Positions 34,194 to 44,211 of a stretch of 64,000 nt of DNA are shown one piece after another. How positions within the stretch are numbered: the first letter of the stretch is position 1; each line of letters begins with the position of its first letter. The notes under the pieces were generated by a model. The model saw only the letters and a program-made list of their open reading frames with translations, ran no database searches and had not been told where the DNA came from. The position numbers and the translations under genes were made by a program. The DNA is from Micromonospora matsumotoense (lineage in GTDB: Bacteria; Actinomycetota; Actinomycetes; Mycobacteriales; Micromonosporaceae): the NCBI RefSeq assembly GCF_900091525.1, contig NZ_FMCU01000004.1, forward strand, positions 124,001 to 188,000, given 5' to 3'.

Positions 34194-35216
34194 TCAGGAG
34201 CGGCGGTTGCCGCTGCTCGCGCGGACGACGAGGACCGGTTCGACCTGGGGCCGGGGCGCGTCCCCGGCCGCGCCGTCGAAGAGTTCCAGCAGCGCGGCCA
34301 CGCACCGGCGGCCGACCTCGTCGAAGTCCTGCCGCACGGTGGTCAGCGGCGGTGAGAGGTACTCGGCCTCGGGAATGTCGTCGAAACCGACCACGCTGAC
34401 GTCCTCGGGGATCCGGGCCCCCCGCTGGTGCAGGGCGCGCAGCAGACCGAGCGCCTGGTGGTCGTTGGCGCAGAACACCGCCGTCACGTCGGGGCGTTCG
34501 ACCAGGGACTGGCCCAGCTCGTAGCCGGCCCGGGGGCTCCAGTCGCCGACGATGACCGGGGGCACCCGGCGGCCCGCCTGCTCCAGGGTCTGCCGCCACC
34601 CGTCGACCCGGTCCCGGGCCTCCAGCCAGTCCCGGGGCCCGGCGATGTGCCACACCGTCTCGTGTCCCAGGTCGAGCAGGTGCCGCACCGCCAGCCGGGC
34701 GCCGGCCACCTGGTCGACGGAGATGCTGGGCAGTTCGCCGCGCTCCCCGCTGGCCTCGACCACCACCGCGGGTACCCCGGTGGGCAGGCCGTGCACGGCG
34801 ACCGACGCCGTCATCATCGGGGTGATGACGACGACGCCGGCCACCGACTGCTCGGTCAGCGCGTCGATGGCCGAGCGCATCCCGCTACGGTCCAACCGCT
34901 CCAGGGTGACGATGCTGATGCCGTACCCGGCGGCCCGGGCGGCCCGCTCGATGCCGAGCAGGGTGGCCGCCGGCCCGAACAGGATGGTGTCGAAGCTGAC
35001 CACACCGATCACCCGGGAGCGTCGGCCGGCCAACCCCCGGGCCAGGGCGTTCGGCCGGTAGTTGAGCTGGTGCACGGCACGCAGCACCCGCTCCCGGGTC
35101 TCCGGCCGAACGCTGGGGTGGTTGTTGAGCACCCGGGACACGGTCTGGTGCGACACCCCGGCGAGTTGCGCGACGTCGCTCATCACCGCGGCGCGTTCGG
35201 GCCGCTGCTGGCCCAT
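34194..35216 (-). CDS. LacI-family repressor of the arabinose operon (AraR-like)
   Basis: A 340-aa repressor. The helix-turn-helix is at residues 12-58 (MSDVAQLAGVSHQTVSRVLN, then the hinge helix NALARGLAG). The sugar-binding periplasmic-protein-like domain follows, with VVVITPMMTASVAVHG, IAGPRDWLEARDR, VFCANDHQALGLLRAL and VVGFDDIPEAEYLSPPLTTV. It starts 6 bp after the araA stop and is the last gene of the operon starting with araB. It probably senses arabinose and binds the TGTTAGCGCTCACA site in the araB promoter (inference). Three short direct repeats of its 3' end lie at 34137-34210. Confidence 0.88.
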   Translation of the reverse strand: MGQQRPERAAVMSDVAQLAGVSHQTVSRVLNNHPSVRPETRERVLRAVHQLNYRPNALARGLAGRRSRVIGVVSFDTILFGPAATLLGIERAARAAGYGISIVTLERLDRSGMRSAIDALTEQSVAGVVVITPMMTASVAVHGLPTGVPAVVVEASGERGELPSISVDQVAGARLAVRHLLDLGHETVWHIAGPRDWLEARDRVDGWRQTLEQAGRRVPPVIVGDWSPRAGYELGQSLVERPDVTAVFCANDHQALGLLRALHQRGARIPEDVSVVGFDDIPEAEYLSPPLTTVRQDFDEVGRRCVAALLELFDGAAGDAPRPQVEPVLVVRASSGNRRS

Positions 35217-35222
35217 GGCGGG

Positions 35223-36728
35223 TCAGAAACCCCGGGCCAGGCGGTAGTAGGCCTGGTTCCACCGCAGCTCGTCGGCCAGCCGCCGGGGGGTCGTGTCGGC
35301 GTCGATGACGACCAGTTCGGTGCTGACCATCTCGGCGAGGTCGTGCAGCTCCTCGACCCCGACGGCCTGGGACAGCACCGTGTGGTGCGGGGCGCCGGCG
35401 GTGAGCCAGGCCTCCGCCGAGGCGGCCAGGTCCGGTCGGGGCCGCCACACCGCCCGGGCCACCGGCAGCTTCGGCAGCGGGTACGGCGGGGCGACCACGT
35501 CGATCTCGTTGGCGACCAGCCGGAACCGCTCCCCCATGTCGGCCAGGCCGAGCACCACCGCCGGGCCGGGCTGGGCGTCGAAGACCATCCGTACCGGGTC
35601 CTCCCGGCCGCCGATGCCCAGCGGGTGGATCTCGACGTTCGGGGTGGCCGACGCGATGGTGGGGCAGACCTCCAGCATGTGCGCCCCGAGCACCAACTCC
35701 CGGCCGGGGGTGAGGTCGTAGGTGTAGTCCTCCATGAACGAGGTACCGCCGGTGGTGCCGACGGACATCGACTTGAGCGTGCGCACCAGCACGGAGGTCT
35801 TCCAGTCGCCCTCGCCGCCGAAGCCGTACCCGTCGGCCATCAGCCGCTGCACCGCGAGGCCGGGCAGCTGCCGCAGCCCGCCCAGGTCCTCGAAGTTGGT
35901 GGTGAAGGCGCGGAACCCACCGGCGTCGAGGAAATCGCGCAGCCCCGCCTCGATCCGGGCGGCGTAGCGCAGCGAGTCGTGCCGGTCGCCGCCCGAGCGC
36001 AGCTCGGCGACCAGGCGGTAGCTGTCGTCGTACTCCTTGACCAGGTCGTCGATGCGGGCGTCGGCGACGGCGTCGACGGCCTCGACCAGGTCGTTGACCC
36101 CGTAGGTGTTCACCGAGACGCCGAAGCGCAGCTCGGCCTCGACCTTGTCCCCCTCGGTCACCGCGACGTCGCGCATGTTGTCGCCGAAGCGGGCCAGCCG
36201 CAGCGACCGCATCTCGGCGTGCCCGATCGCGGCCCGGGTCCACGCGCCGATCCGGGCGGCGACCCGGGGGTCGCTGACGTGCCCGGCGACGGTCTTGCGG
36301 GCGACGCCGAGCCGGGTCTGGACGTACCCGAACTCCCGGTCGCCGTGGGCGGCCTGGTTGAGGTTCATGAAGTCCATGTCGATCTCGGACCAGGGCAGTT
36401 CCACGTTGGCCTGGGTGTGCAGGTGCAGCAGCGGGGTACGCAGCGCGTCCAGCCCCGAGATCCACATCTTGGCCGGCGAGAAGGTGTGCATCCACGCGAT
36501 CACGCCGACCGCGCCCTGCACCGCGGCGTCGCGGCAGACGGCCAGGATCTCGGCGCTGGAGGTCAGCACCGGCTTCCAGACCACCCGGGCCGGGACGGCC
36601 GCGTCGGCGTCGAGCCGTTCGGCGATCCGCCGGGACTGCTCGGCCACCTGAAGCAGGGTCTCCGGGCCGTACAGGCCCTGACTGCCGGTGAGGAACCAGA
36701 CCTCGGCGACCGGGGATGGGTTGGTCAT
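35223..36728 (-). CDS. araA: L-arabinose isomerase
   Basis: A 501-aa cytosolic enzyme (Mn-dependent) converting L-arabinose to L-ribulose, of usual length. It begins [19 protein letters not shown] and contains [57 protein letters not shown] (Glu ligand) and [10 protein letters not shown], with the C-terminal APHHTVLS histidines. The ATG at 36728 is chosen because the protein family starts there; the frame is open further upstream. It follows the second permease gene by 31 bp and precedes the LacI regulator. Confidence 0.97.
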   Translation of the reverse strand: MTNPSPVAEVWFLTGSQGLYGPETLLQVAEQSRRIAERLDADAAVPARVVWKPVLTSSAEILAVCRDAAVQGAVGVIAWMHTFSPAKMWISGLDALRTPLLHLHTQANVELPWSEIDMDFMNLNQAAHGDREFGYVQTRLGVARKTVAGHVSDPRVAARIGAWTRAAIGHAEMRSLRLARFGDNMRDVAVTEGDKVEAELRFGVSVNTYGVNDLVEAVDAVADARIDDLVKEYDDSYRLVAELRSGGDRHDSLRYAARIEAGLRDFLDAGGFRAFTTNFEDLGGLRQLPGLAVQRLMADGYGFGGEGDWKTSVLVRTLKSMSVGTTGGTSFMEDYTYDLTPGRELVLGAHMLEVCPTIASATPNVEIHPLGIGGREDPVRMVFDAQPGPAVVLGLADMGERFRLVANEIDVVAPPYPLPKLPVARAVWRPRPDLAASAEAWLTAGAPHHTVLSQAVGVEELHDLAEMVSTELVVIDADTTPRRLADELRWNQAYYRLARGF

Positions 36729-36759
36729 GGGCGTTGCCTTCCGGTGGGACTGGCGAGGG

Positions 36760-37752
36760 TCACTTGGTACGGATGCCGACGAGGCGTTGGAGCAGGATGA
36801 ACACGAACAGCAGGCCACCAATGACGATCTTGGTCCACCACGAGTTGAGCGTGCCGTCAAAGGTGATCAGCGTCTGGATGATGCTGAGCACCAGCACCCC
36901 GAGCAGGGTGCCGAAGACGTAACCGGAGCCGCCGGTGAGCAGGGTGCCGCCGATGACGACCGCCGCGATCACGTCCAGCTCCATGCCCACCGCGATCAGC
37001 GGGGCACCGGACAGGGTGTAGAAGGACAGCAGGATGCCGCCGATCGCCGAACAGAGCCCGCTGATCGTGTAGACCGCGATCTTCGTACGGCCCACCGGCA
37101 GGCCCATCAGCAGCGCGGACTGCTGGTTGCCGCCGATGGCGTACACGTTGCGACCCAGCCGGGTGTACGCCAGCACGGCCGCCCCGACCGCCAGCACCGC
37201 GAGGGCGATCAGCACGCTGATCGAGACGAAGTTCTCACCGAGATGGATCCGGTGCTGGGCGGCGGTGGTCCAGAAGCCGTCGGTGATCGGGATCGAGGTG
37301 GTGCTGATCCAGGTGCACATGCCCCGGGCGAAGAACATCCCGGCCAGGGTGACGATGAACGGTTGGATGTCGAAGAAGTGGATCACGCAGCCCATGGCGA
37401 AGCCGAGGGTCGGGCCGAGCAGCAAGGCGATCAGCAACACCAGGGCGGGGTGCAGGCCGTCGCCCAACAGGGAGGCCGACACCATCGCGGTCATCGCCAC
37501 CACCGACCCGACCGACAGGTCGATGCCGCCGGTGAGGATCACGAAGGTCATCCCGACCGCGACGACCAGCAGGAAGCCGTTGTCGATGAAGACGTTGAAG
37601 ACGACCTGAATGTTGGAGAACGCCTGGTACTGCGAAACACCGACGGCGTACATCACCAGCAGCAGGGCTGCGGTGGCGAGCACCGGCACGTGCCGGGGTG
37701 GCACCCGCCACCAGGCACGGCCCGGACGGGCGGCCAACGGGGTCGTGGTCAT
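36760..37752 (-). CDS. Sugar ABC transporter permease (YjfF-like)
   Basis: A 330-aa membrane protein with about 9-10 helices of the BPD_transp_2 (ribose-type) family. Conserved features are [20 protein letters not shown] and [18 protein letters not shown]. It is the second permease of a carbohydrate importer of the CUT2 class. ATGA at 37752-37749 overlaps the end of the other permease. With the YtfQ-like binding protein it forms a furanose-type (arabinose or galactofuranose) importer. Confidence 0.92.
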   Translation of the reverse strand: MTTTPLAARPGRAWWRVPPRHVPVLATAALLLVMYAVGVSQYQAFSNIQVVFNVFIDNGFLLVVAVGMTFVILTGGIDLSVGSVVAMTAMVSASLLGDGLHPALVLLIALLLGPTLGFAMGCVIHFFDIQPFIVTLAGMFFARGMCTWISTTSIPITDGFWTTAAQHRIHLGENFVSISVLIALAVLAVGAAVLAYTRLGRNVYAIGGNQQSALLMGLPVGRTKIAVYTISGLCSAIGGILLSFYTLSGAPLIAVGMELDVIAAVVIGGTLLTGGSGYVFGTLLGVLVLSIIQTLITFDGTLNSWWTKIVIGGLLFVFILLQRLVGIRTK

Positions 37753-38819
37753 GCCGGAACCTGCTCCTTCTCTGTGCCGACCGGCTCCACCGGAGTCACC
37801 GGGACGCTGCGCCGACGGCGGAACCGCGCCCGGAAGGCCGGGGCCTGGATGAGACAGACCACGATCACCACGACCGCCTTGAACAGCAGTGACGTCTGCG
37901 GGTCGATGTTCATGGCGTACACCGAGGTGGTCAGGGTCTGGATGAGCAACGCGCCGATCACGCTGCCACCGAGGTAGAACCGGCCGCCGGCCAGCGCGGT
38001 GCCGCCGATGACCACGGCCAGGATGGCGTCCAGCTCGACCCAGAGCCCGACCGCGTTGCCGTCGGCGCTGGAGACGTTCGCCGTCATCATGAACCCGGCG
38101 ATCGCCGCGCAGGCGGCGCTCACCACGTACACCAGGAAGGTGATCCGACGGGAGCGGATGCCGGCCAGCCGGCTCGCCTCGGCGTTCCCGCCGACCGACT
38201 CGATGATCATCCCGAGCGCGGTACGCCGGGTCAGCACCGCCACCAGCAGGGTCACCGCGAGCGCGATGACGATCGCGAACGGCAGGGTCAGCAGGTGCCC
38301 CACCCCGATCACCTTGTAGGGATCGCTGTTGATGGTGATGATCTGCCCCTCGGCGATCAGCTGGGCCAGGCCCCGGCCGGCCACCATGAGGATCAGCGTG
38401 GCGATGATCGGCTGGATGCCGATCCCGGCCACCAGGATGCCGTTCCACACGCCGAGCAGCAGGGCCACCCCGAAGCCGAGCGCCACCGCGGTGAGCACCA
38501 CGGCCAGGCTGTTCTGGTCGGGCTGCTTGCTGATGTAGAGGCAGGCCACTGCGCCGCTGACGGCGGCCACCGCACCCACCGAGAGGTCGATGCCGCCGGT
38601 GGCGATCACCAGGGACATCCCCAGGGCGACCAGGATCAGCGGGGCGCTGAGCCGGACGATGTCGACGAGGCTGCCGTAGAGGTGGCCGTTCTTCAACTCG
38701 ACCGACAGGAAGCTCGGCCGGTAGATGACGTTCGCCACCAGCAGCAGCAGCAGCACGACCAGCGGCCAGAAGAGCCGGTGACCGGTGACGCCCGCGAGGC
38801 GGGCCCGTGCGGTGCTCAT
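37749..38819 (-). CDS. Sugar ABC transporter permease (YtfT-like)
   Basis: A 356-aa permease of the CUT2 class. It has about ten hydrophobic helices, the conserved [21 protein letters not shown] segment, and IGGTALAGGRFYLGGSVIGA near the C-terminus. It ends in a basic, hydrophilic cytoplasmic tail. It pairs with the YjfF-like permease encoded immediately downstream; both junctions with its neighbours are ATGA overlaps. Confidence 0.92.
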   Translation of the reverse strand: MSTARARLAGVTGHRLFWPLVVLLLLLVANVIYRPSFLSVELKNGHLYGSLVDIVRLSAPLILVALGMSLVIATGGIDLSVGAVAAVSGAVACLYISKQPDQNSLAVVLTAVALGFGVALLLGVWNGILVAGIGIQPIIATLILMVAGRGLAQLIAEGQIITINSDPYKVIGVGHLLTLPFAIVIALAVTLLVAVLTRRTALGMIIESVGGNAEASRLAGIRSRRITFLVYVVSAACAAIAGFMMTANVSSADGNAVGLWVELDAILAVVIGGTALAGGRFYLGGSVIGALLIQTLTTSVYAMNIDPQTSLLFKAVVVIVVCLIQAPAFRARFRRRRSVPVTPVEPVGTEKEQVPA

Positions 38820-40363
38820 GCCGGCACCGTCCCTTCCTGCGAACTGCCGCTGGCGATGGCCTGCATGATGCGGGCCGCGTCGAGGGTGTCGTCGTTGGTG
38901 AGCTCGCTGACCAGCTGCCGGTCGCGCATCACGGCGACCTTGTGGCTGAGCCGGAGCACCTCCTCCAGCTCGGCGGAGATGAACAGCACCGCCATCCCGC
39001 CGTCGGAGAGCTGCGCCACCAGGCGCTGGATCTCGGTCTTGGCACCGATGTCGATGCCCCGGGTCGGTTCGTCCAGGATCAGCAGCCGGGGTTCGGTGAT
39101 CAGCCACCGGGCCAGCAGCACCTTCTGCTGATTGCCGCCGGAGAGGTTGCGCACCGGCATCTCCGGATCGGCCGGCCGGATGCTCAACGCCTTGATCCAG
39201 TGTTGGACCAGCTCGTCCTGCCGGCGGCGGGGCACCGGCCGCAGCCAGCCCCGGGACGCCTGCATGGCCAGGATGATGTTCTCCCGCACCGACAGCTCGC
39301 CGACCAGACCCTCGGTGCGGCGGTTCTCGGAGCAGAACGCGATGTCCCGGTCGATGGCGGCCACCGGGTTGCGGATCGTCACGGGGGTGCCGTCCACGGC
39401 GAGCCGGCCGGCGTCGGCGCGGTCCGCGCCGAAGAACAACCGGGCCACCTCGGTACGTCCCGACCCGAGCAGCCCGGCCAGGCCCACCACCTCGCCCTGG
39501 TGGATGGTGAGGCTGAACGGCGCGACGGAACCGGACCGGCCGAGGCCGTCGGCAGCCACCAGGGGGGTGCCCTGTTCGAGGGCCGCCCGGTCGTCGCCGC
39601 TGGTGGCCTCGTCGAGGCGCTCCAGGGCGTCCAGCTCCTTGCCGATCATCTTCTCCACCAGCGCGATCTGCGGCAGTTCGCTGGTCAGGTACTCGCCGAC
39701 GAGCCGGCCGTTGCGCAGCACGGTGATCCGGTCGGCGATGGCGTACACCTGGTCGAGGAAGTGGGTGACGAAGATGATCGCGATGCCGTCGTCGCGCAGC
39801 TGCCGCATGATCCGCATCAGCTGGGCCACCTCGTCGGCGTCCAGGCTGGAGGTGGGCTCGTCGAGGATCAGCACCCGGGCCCGGATGTCGACCGCGCGGG
39901 CGATCGCCACCATCTGCTGCACGGCCAGCGAGTAGCTGCCCAGCAGCTCGGTGACATCGATGTTCAGGTCGATGCGGGCCAGCAGCTCCTGCGCCCGGCG
40001 GCGCATCTCGCGCCAGTTGACCGCACCGAGCCGGCGCGGCTCCCGGCCGATGTAGATGTTCTCCGCCACCGACAGGTTGGGCAGGAGGTTGACCTCCTGG
40101 TAGACGGTGCTCACCCCGGCGGCGGTGGCCTGCATCGGGCCGGAGAAGGAGACCTCTGCGCCGTCGAGGGCGATGGTGCCGGAATCGGTGCCGTAGACGC
40201 CGGTCAGCACTTTGATGAGGGTGGACTTCCCGGCGCCGTTCTCGCCCATCAGGGCGTGCACCTCACCGGGAAAGAGCCGGAGGTCGACGCCGTCGAGGGC
40301 GCGGACCCCGGGGAAGAGCTTGCTGATCGCGGTCATCGTCAGGACCGGATGCCTATCCGACAT
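38816..40363 (-). CDS. Sugar ABC transporter ATP-binding protein (YtfR/AraG-like)
   Basis: A 515-aa cytosolic ATPase with two fused ABC domains, as in CUT2 importers. Domain 1 has Walker A GENGAGKST and Walker B ARVLILDEPTSSLDADEV, with a degenerate signature (SYSLAVQQMVAIARA). Domain 2 has a degenerate P-loop region (GLLGSGRTEVARLFFG), signature LSGGNQQKV and Walker B LLILDEPTRGID. The ATG at 40363 is used; AGGAAAGG lies upstream and the longer open frame is not family-like. It is 62 bp downstream of the binding-protein gene. Confidence 0.94.
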   Translation of the reverse strand: MSDRHPVLTMTAISKLFPGVRALDGVDLRLFPGEVHALMGENGAGKSTLIKVLTGVYGTDSGTIALDGAEVSFSGPMQATAAGVSTVYQEVNLLPNLSVAENIYIGREPRRLGAVNWREMRRRAQELLARIDLNIDVTELLGSYSLAVQQMVAIARAVDIRARVLILDEPTSSLDADEVAQLMRIMRQLRDDGIAIIFVTHFLDQVYAIADRITVLRNGRLVGEYLTSELPQIALVEKMIGKELDALERLDEATSGDDRAALEQGTPLVAADGLGRSGSVAPFSLTIHQGEVVGLAGLLGSGRTEVARLFFGADRADAGRLAVDGTPVTIRNPVAAIDRDIAFCSENRRTEGLVGELSVRENIILAMQASRGWLRPVPRRRQDELVQHWIKALSIRPADPEMPVRNLSGGNQQKVLLARWLITEPRLLILDEPTRGIDIGAKTEIQRLVAQLSDGGMAVLFISAELEEVLRLSHKVAVMRDRQLVSELTNDDTLDAARIMQAIASGSSQEGTVPA

Positions 40364-40425
40364 CCCACCGAACCTTTCCTCGGAGGCGGAGGCCGCCGCG
40401 CCGAACGCGGCGGCCTCCGGTCGGA

Positions 40426-41442
40426 TCAGTACTTCCGGTTGGGCAGAGCAGTCTTGGCCTGCTCCTGGGTGAAGGTGGTCTCCTCGGTCTCGACCCGGGC
40501 CGGGACCTCTTCGCCAGCCTTGACCTTCTTGGCCAGGTCCATCAGCTGCGGGCCGAGCAGCGGGCTGCACTCCGCGATGAAGTTGAACTTCCCGTCGGCC
40601 AGTGCCTGCATGCCGTCCTTGACCGCGTCGACGGTGATGATGGTGATGTCCTTGCCGGGCGTCTTGCCCGCCGCGGTGATCGCCTCCAGCGCGCCCAGGC
40701 CCATGTCGTCGTTGTGCGCGAAGAGCACGTCGATCTTCGGGTTGGCCCTGAGGAACTGCTCCATGACCTGCTTGCCGCCGGCCCGGGTGAAGTCACCGCT
40801 CTGCGAGGCGACGACCTTCAGGTTGGGGTTGGCGGCGATCGCCTCGGCGAAGCCCTTCTTGCGGTCGTTGGCCGGCGCCGCGCCGGTGGTGCCCTGCAGC
40901 TCGACGATGTTCACCGGGCCGGTCGCGGCCGACTTCTCCTTGACCAGCCACTCGCCGGCGAGCTTGCCCTCCTTGACGAAGTCCGAGCCGATGAAGGTCT
41001 TGTAGAGGCTCTTGTCGGCCGAGTCGACGGCCCGGTCGGTCAGGATCACCGGGATCTTGGCGTCCTTGGCCTCCTTGAGCACGGTGTCCCAACCCGACTC
41101 CACCACCGGCGAGAAGGCGATCACGTCCACCTTCTGCTGGATGAAGTTGCGGATCGCCTTGATCTGGTTCTCCTGCTTGCCCTGCGCGTCGTCGAACTTC
41201 AGCTCGTAGCCGGCCGTAGTGGCGGCTTCCTTGATCGAGTTGGTGTTCGCCGTGCGCCAGCCGCTCTCCGCGCCGACCTGCGAGAAGCCGATGACCAGCT
41301 TGCTGTTGCCGCCGCTGCTGCCGCTGTCGCTGTCGCCGCCGGTGTCGCTGTTGCCGCAGCCGGCGAGTCCGCCGGCCAGCAGGCCGACGGCGAGCATCGC
41401 GCCGAGGCCGCGTCGGGTGAGGGTAATACCGGTCTTCGCCAT
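40426..41442 (-). CDS. Sugar-binding lipoprotein (YtfQ-like)
   Basis: A 338-aa extracytoplasmic binding protein. The signal peptide ends in lipobox GGLAGC, then a Ser/Gly/Asp-rich linker. The mature protein begins KLVIGFSQVGAESGWRTAN, the hallmark of the YtfQ group, which binds furanose forms of galactose or arabinose. Further motifs are VDVIAFSPVVESGWDTVL, LTDRAVDSADKSLY and VLFAHNDDMGLGALEAI. It lies between araD and the ATPase gene, with 172 bp before it. Arabinofuranose is the likely ligand given the ara genes (inference). Confidence 0.93.
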   Translation of the reverse strand: MAKTGITLTRRGLGAMLAVGLLAGGLAGCGNSDTGGDSDSGSSGGNSKLVIGFSQVGAESGWRTANTNSIKEAATTAGYELKFDDAQGKQENQIKAIRNFIQQKVDVIAFSPVVESGWDTVLKEAKDAKIPVILTDRAVDSADKSLYKTFIGSDFVKEGKLAGEWLVKEKSAATGPVNIVELQGTTGAAPANDRKKGFAEAIAANPNLKVVASQSGDFTRAGGKQVMEQFLRANPKIDVLFAHNDDMGLGALEAITAAGKTPGKDITIITVDAVKDGMQALADGKFNFIAECSPLLGPQLMDLAKKVKAGEEVPARVETEETTFTQEQAKTALPNRKY

Positions 41443-41614
41443 GTGAAGACTCCTTGTATGGGGATGAGGTGGGGGATGGTGCTACTGCGGGAAGGACCGG
41501 CCGGCACGGCACGCCGGACGAGCCGGACCCTCCAGGGGTGGTGCATCGGGTTGCGGTGGATCGACCGGGCCGCACGGGGCGGGCCGGTGGCGAGGACGGG
41601 CGGGGTCGTAGCGG

Positions 41615-42292
41615 TTACGGCCCCGGTTGCCCGTAGACGTTCTGGTAGCGGTGATAGAGCGAGTCGATGTCCGTCTGGGCCATCGGCACGGGGGTGCCGA
41701 GGGTCCGGGTCAGGTGGGCGGTCCGGGCCACGTCCTCGCACATCACGGCGGCCTTCACCGCCGCGCGGGCGTCCCGGCCGATGGTGAAGACGCCGTGGTT
41801 GCGCATCAGCACCGCCGGTGAGCGGTGACCGGACAGGGTCGCCACGATGCCCTTGCCGATGTCGTCGCCGCCGATCAGCGCGAACGGACCGACCGGGATC
41901 TCACCGCCGAACTCGTCGGCCTGCGCGGTGAGGTGGCACGGGATCGCCTCGCCGCAGGCGGCCCAGGCGGTGGCGTACCCGCTGTGGGTGTGCACCACCC
42001 CGCCGACCTCGGGCATCGCCCGGTAGACGTAGGCGTGGGCGGCGGTGTCGCTGGACGGCGAGAGGTCACCGTCGACCACCACCCCCTCCAGGTCGCAGAC
42101 GATCATGTTGTCGGCCCGCAGGTCGTCGTAGGACACCCCGCTCGGCTTGATCACCATCAGCTCCCGGCCGGGCACCCGGGCCGAGACGTTGCCGGCCGTC
42201 CAGGCCACCAGGTTGTAGCGCACCAGCTCGCCGTGCAGGGTGGCCACCTGCGCGCGCAGGCGGGCCACCTCGGCGTCGAGGTCGAGGGTCAT
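41615..42292 (-). CDS. araD: L-ribulose-5-phosphate 4-epimerase
   Basis: A 225-aa class II aldolase-fold enzyme converting L-ribulose 5-phosphate to D-xylulose 5-phosphate. It has NLVAWTAGNVSARVPG, VIKPSGVSYDDL, LSPSSDTAAHAYVYR and the zinc-binding GVVHTHSGYATAWA, with a third ligand in VLMRNHGVFTIG. The C-terminal tyrosine region is HRYQNVYGQPG. The ATG overlaps the araB stop (ATGA). Confidence 0.96.
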   Translation of the reverse strand: MTLDLDAEVARLRAQVATLHGELVRYNLVAWTAGNVSARVPGRELMVIKPSGVSYDDLRADNMIVCDLEGVVVDGDLSPSSDTAAHAYVYRAMPEVGGVVHTHSGYATAWAACGEAIPCHLTAQADEFGGEIPVGPFALIGGDDIGKGIVATLSGHRSPAVLMRNHGVFTIGRDARAAVKAAVMCEDVARTAHLTRTLGTPVPMAQTDIDSLYHRYQNVYGQPGP

Positions 42293-43986
42293 GCCGGCAC
42301 CTCCAGGGGGTCGGTGGTCGCGTCGACCGGCGGCGCGACGGCCGGGCGGCGGGCGGCGTTGCGGATGGCCCGCAGCCGCAGCAGCACGTCGTCGCCGCCC
42401 CGGCCGAAGTGGTCGTGCAGCCGGCGGTACTCGGCGTAGAGCGCGTCGTAGGCGTCGGCGCGCTCCGGGTCGGGCCGGTAGACCTCGCGGTCCACCCGGC
42501 CCATCGCCGCCGAGGCGGTCGGCACGTCGGGGTACGCGCCGGCCGCGACCGCCGCGTGGATCGCCGAGCCCAGGGCCGGGCCCTGCGCCGAGCCGATGAT
42601 GCCCAGCGGCCGTCGGGTCACGTCGGCGTAGATCTGCATCAGCAGGCTGTTGTTGGTGAGCCCGCCGGCCACGATCAGCTCGTCGACCGGGACGCCCGCC
42701 TCGGCGAACGCCTCGATGATCATGCGGGTGCCGTACGCGGTGGACTCCAGCAGCGCACGGTAGACGTCCGGCGGGCGGGTGGCCAGGGTGAGCCCGACGA
42801 GCACCCCGCTGAGGTCGTGGTTGACCAGCAGCGACCGGTTGCCGTTCCACCAGTCCAGCGCCACCAGCCCGTGTGCGCCGACGGGCTGCGCGGCGGCCGC
42901 GGCGGTCAACTCCTCGTGGGAGGCGAACCCGGCCGGGGCGGCGTGCTTGACGTACCAGCCGAAGATGTCGCCGACGCCGCTCTGGCCGGCCTCGTAGCCC
43001 CAGGAGCCCGCGCTGATCCCGCCCTCGACCACCCCGCACATGCCGGCCACCTCGGCCCGCTCGGCACCGTTGACCACGTGGCAGGTGGAGGTGCCCATGA
43101 TGGCGACCAGCCGGCCGGGGGTCAGGGCCTGCGCGGCGGCGGCGGTGACGTGGGCGTCGACGTTGCCGACGGCCACCGCGATCCCCTCCGGCAGCCCGGT
43201 CCAGCCGGCGGCCTGCGCGGTCAGCCCGCCGGCCCGGGTGCCGAGCTGCGCCAACGGCCCGTCGATCTTGGCGACGAAGTCGGCGAAGCCGGGGTTCAAC
43301 GCGGACAGGTAGGCCGGGGACGGGTAGTGGCCGTCCTGGAGCAGCCCCTTGTAGCCGGCGGTGCAGACGTTGCGGGTCTCGACGCCGCAGAGCTGCCAGA
43401 CGATCCAGTCGGCGGCCTCGATCCAGCGCTCCGCACGGGCGTAGACCTCCGGGTCCTCCTCCAGCAGTTGCAGCCCCTTGGCGTACTGCCACTCGGCGGA
43501 GATCTTGCCGCCGTACCGGCCGATCCAGGACTCGCCCCGGGCATGGGCCAGCGCGTTGATCCGGTCGGCCTGCGGCTGGGCGGCGTGGTGCTTCCACAGC
43601 TTCACCCAGGCGTGCGGGCGGGTACGCAGGTCGGGCAGCTCGCACAGCGGGGTGCCGTCGGCCAGGGTGGGCAGCACGGTGCAGGCGGTGAAGTCGATGC
43701 CGACGGCGACCACCTGGGCCGGGTCGACGCCGCTCGCGGCCAACGCCGCGGGCACCGCCTCGCGCAGCACGTCGCGGTAGTCGTCCGGGTCCTGCAACGC
43801 CCAGTCGGCCGGCAGGGGCTGGCCGTCGGCGGCGAGCGTCGTGTCCATCACCGCGTGGCGGTACTCGTGCACCGCCGTGCCCAGCTCGGCGCCGTCGCCG
43901 ACCCGCACCACCAGCGCCCGACCCGACAGCGTGCCGTAGTCGACGCCGACGACGTACCGGTCCTGCGGCTTTGCGCCTGCATCCAT
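42289..43986 (-). CDS. araB: Ribulokinase
   Basis: A 565-aa FGGY-family kinase phosphorylating L-ribulose. The N-terminal phosphate loop is VGVDYGTLSGRALVV. Substrate-region motifs are AVGIDFTACTVLP and DLRTRPHAWVKLWKHHAA. The C-terminal FGGY part has VALDWWNGNRSLLVNHDLSG and IVAGGLTNNSLLMQIYADV. It is the first gene of the arabinose operon, with a promoter and operator immediately upstream (44016-44043). CGGAGA lies before the ATG. Confidence 0.97.
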   Translation of the reverse strand: MDAGAKPQDRYVVGVDYGTLSGRALVVRVGDGAELGTAVHEYRHAVMDTTLAADGQPLPADWALQDPDDYRDVLREAVPAALAASGVDPAQVVAVGIDFTACTVLPTLADGTPLCELPDLRTRPHAWVKLWKHHAAQPQADRINALAHARGESWIGRYGGKISAEWQYAKGLQLLEEDPEVYARAERWIEAADWIVWQLCGVETRNVCTAGYKGLLQDGHYPSPAYLSALNPGFADFVAKIDGPLAQLGTRAGGLTAQAAGWTGLPEGIAVAVGNVDAHVTAAAAQALTPGRLVAIMGTSTCHVVNGAERAEVAGMCGVVEGGISAGSWGYEAGQSGVGDIFGWYVKHAAPAGFASHEELTAAAAAQPVGAHGLVALDWWNGNRSLLVNHDLSGVLVGLTLATRPPDVYRALLESTAYGTRMIIEAFAEAGVPVDELIVAGGLTNNSLLMQIYADVTRRPLGIIGSAQGPALGSAIHAAVAAGAYPDVPTASAAMGRVDREVYRPDPERADAYDALYAEYRRLHDHFGRGGDDVLLRLRAIRNAARRPAVAPPVDATTDPLEVPA

Positions 43987-44015
43987 GCCGTTCTCCGTTC
44001 AATCGTTGGGGGCAA

Positions 44016-44043
44016 GTGTTAGCGCTCACATGGAATCCGTCAA
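44016..44043 (-). promoter_or_regulatory. araB promoter with embedded LacI-type operator
   Basis: On the minus strand TTGACG (44043-44038) and TAACAC (44021-44016) are 16 bp apart. The near-palindrome TGTTAGCGCTCACA (44017-44030, one mismatch from perfect) covers the -10 and part of the spacer, so a bound repressor would block polymerase. The co-operonic LacI protein is the likely ligand-responsive repressor. Confidence 0.7.
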
Positions 44044-44181
44044 GGCGCATCCATGTAACACTGCCGTAACCATCCTGAGCGGCCCCGGCACGGCATCCAT
44101 CAACACCGCTCCGACCAGCCATCGAGTAGGCCGCATACGACGAACAGGTGAGCGGTCACATCCGTTCGGCCGGGCGGGCCC

Positions 44182-44211
44182 TTGACACGCCTGGACGGGC
44201 GGTTCCAGACT
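44182..44211 (+). promoter_or_regulatory. Promoter of the mannonate dehydratase gene
   Basis: TTGACA at 44182-44187 and CAGACT at 44206-44211 with an 18-bp spacer. The palindrome GTGAGCGGTCAC lies 22 bp upstream of the -35 and could bind a regulator. Confidence 0.55.
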
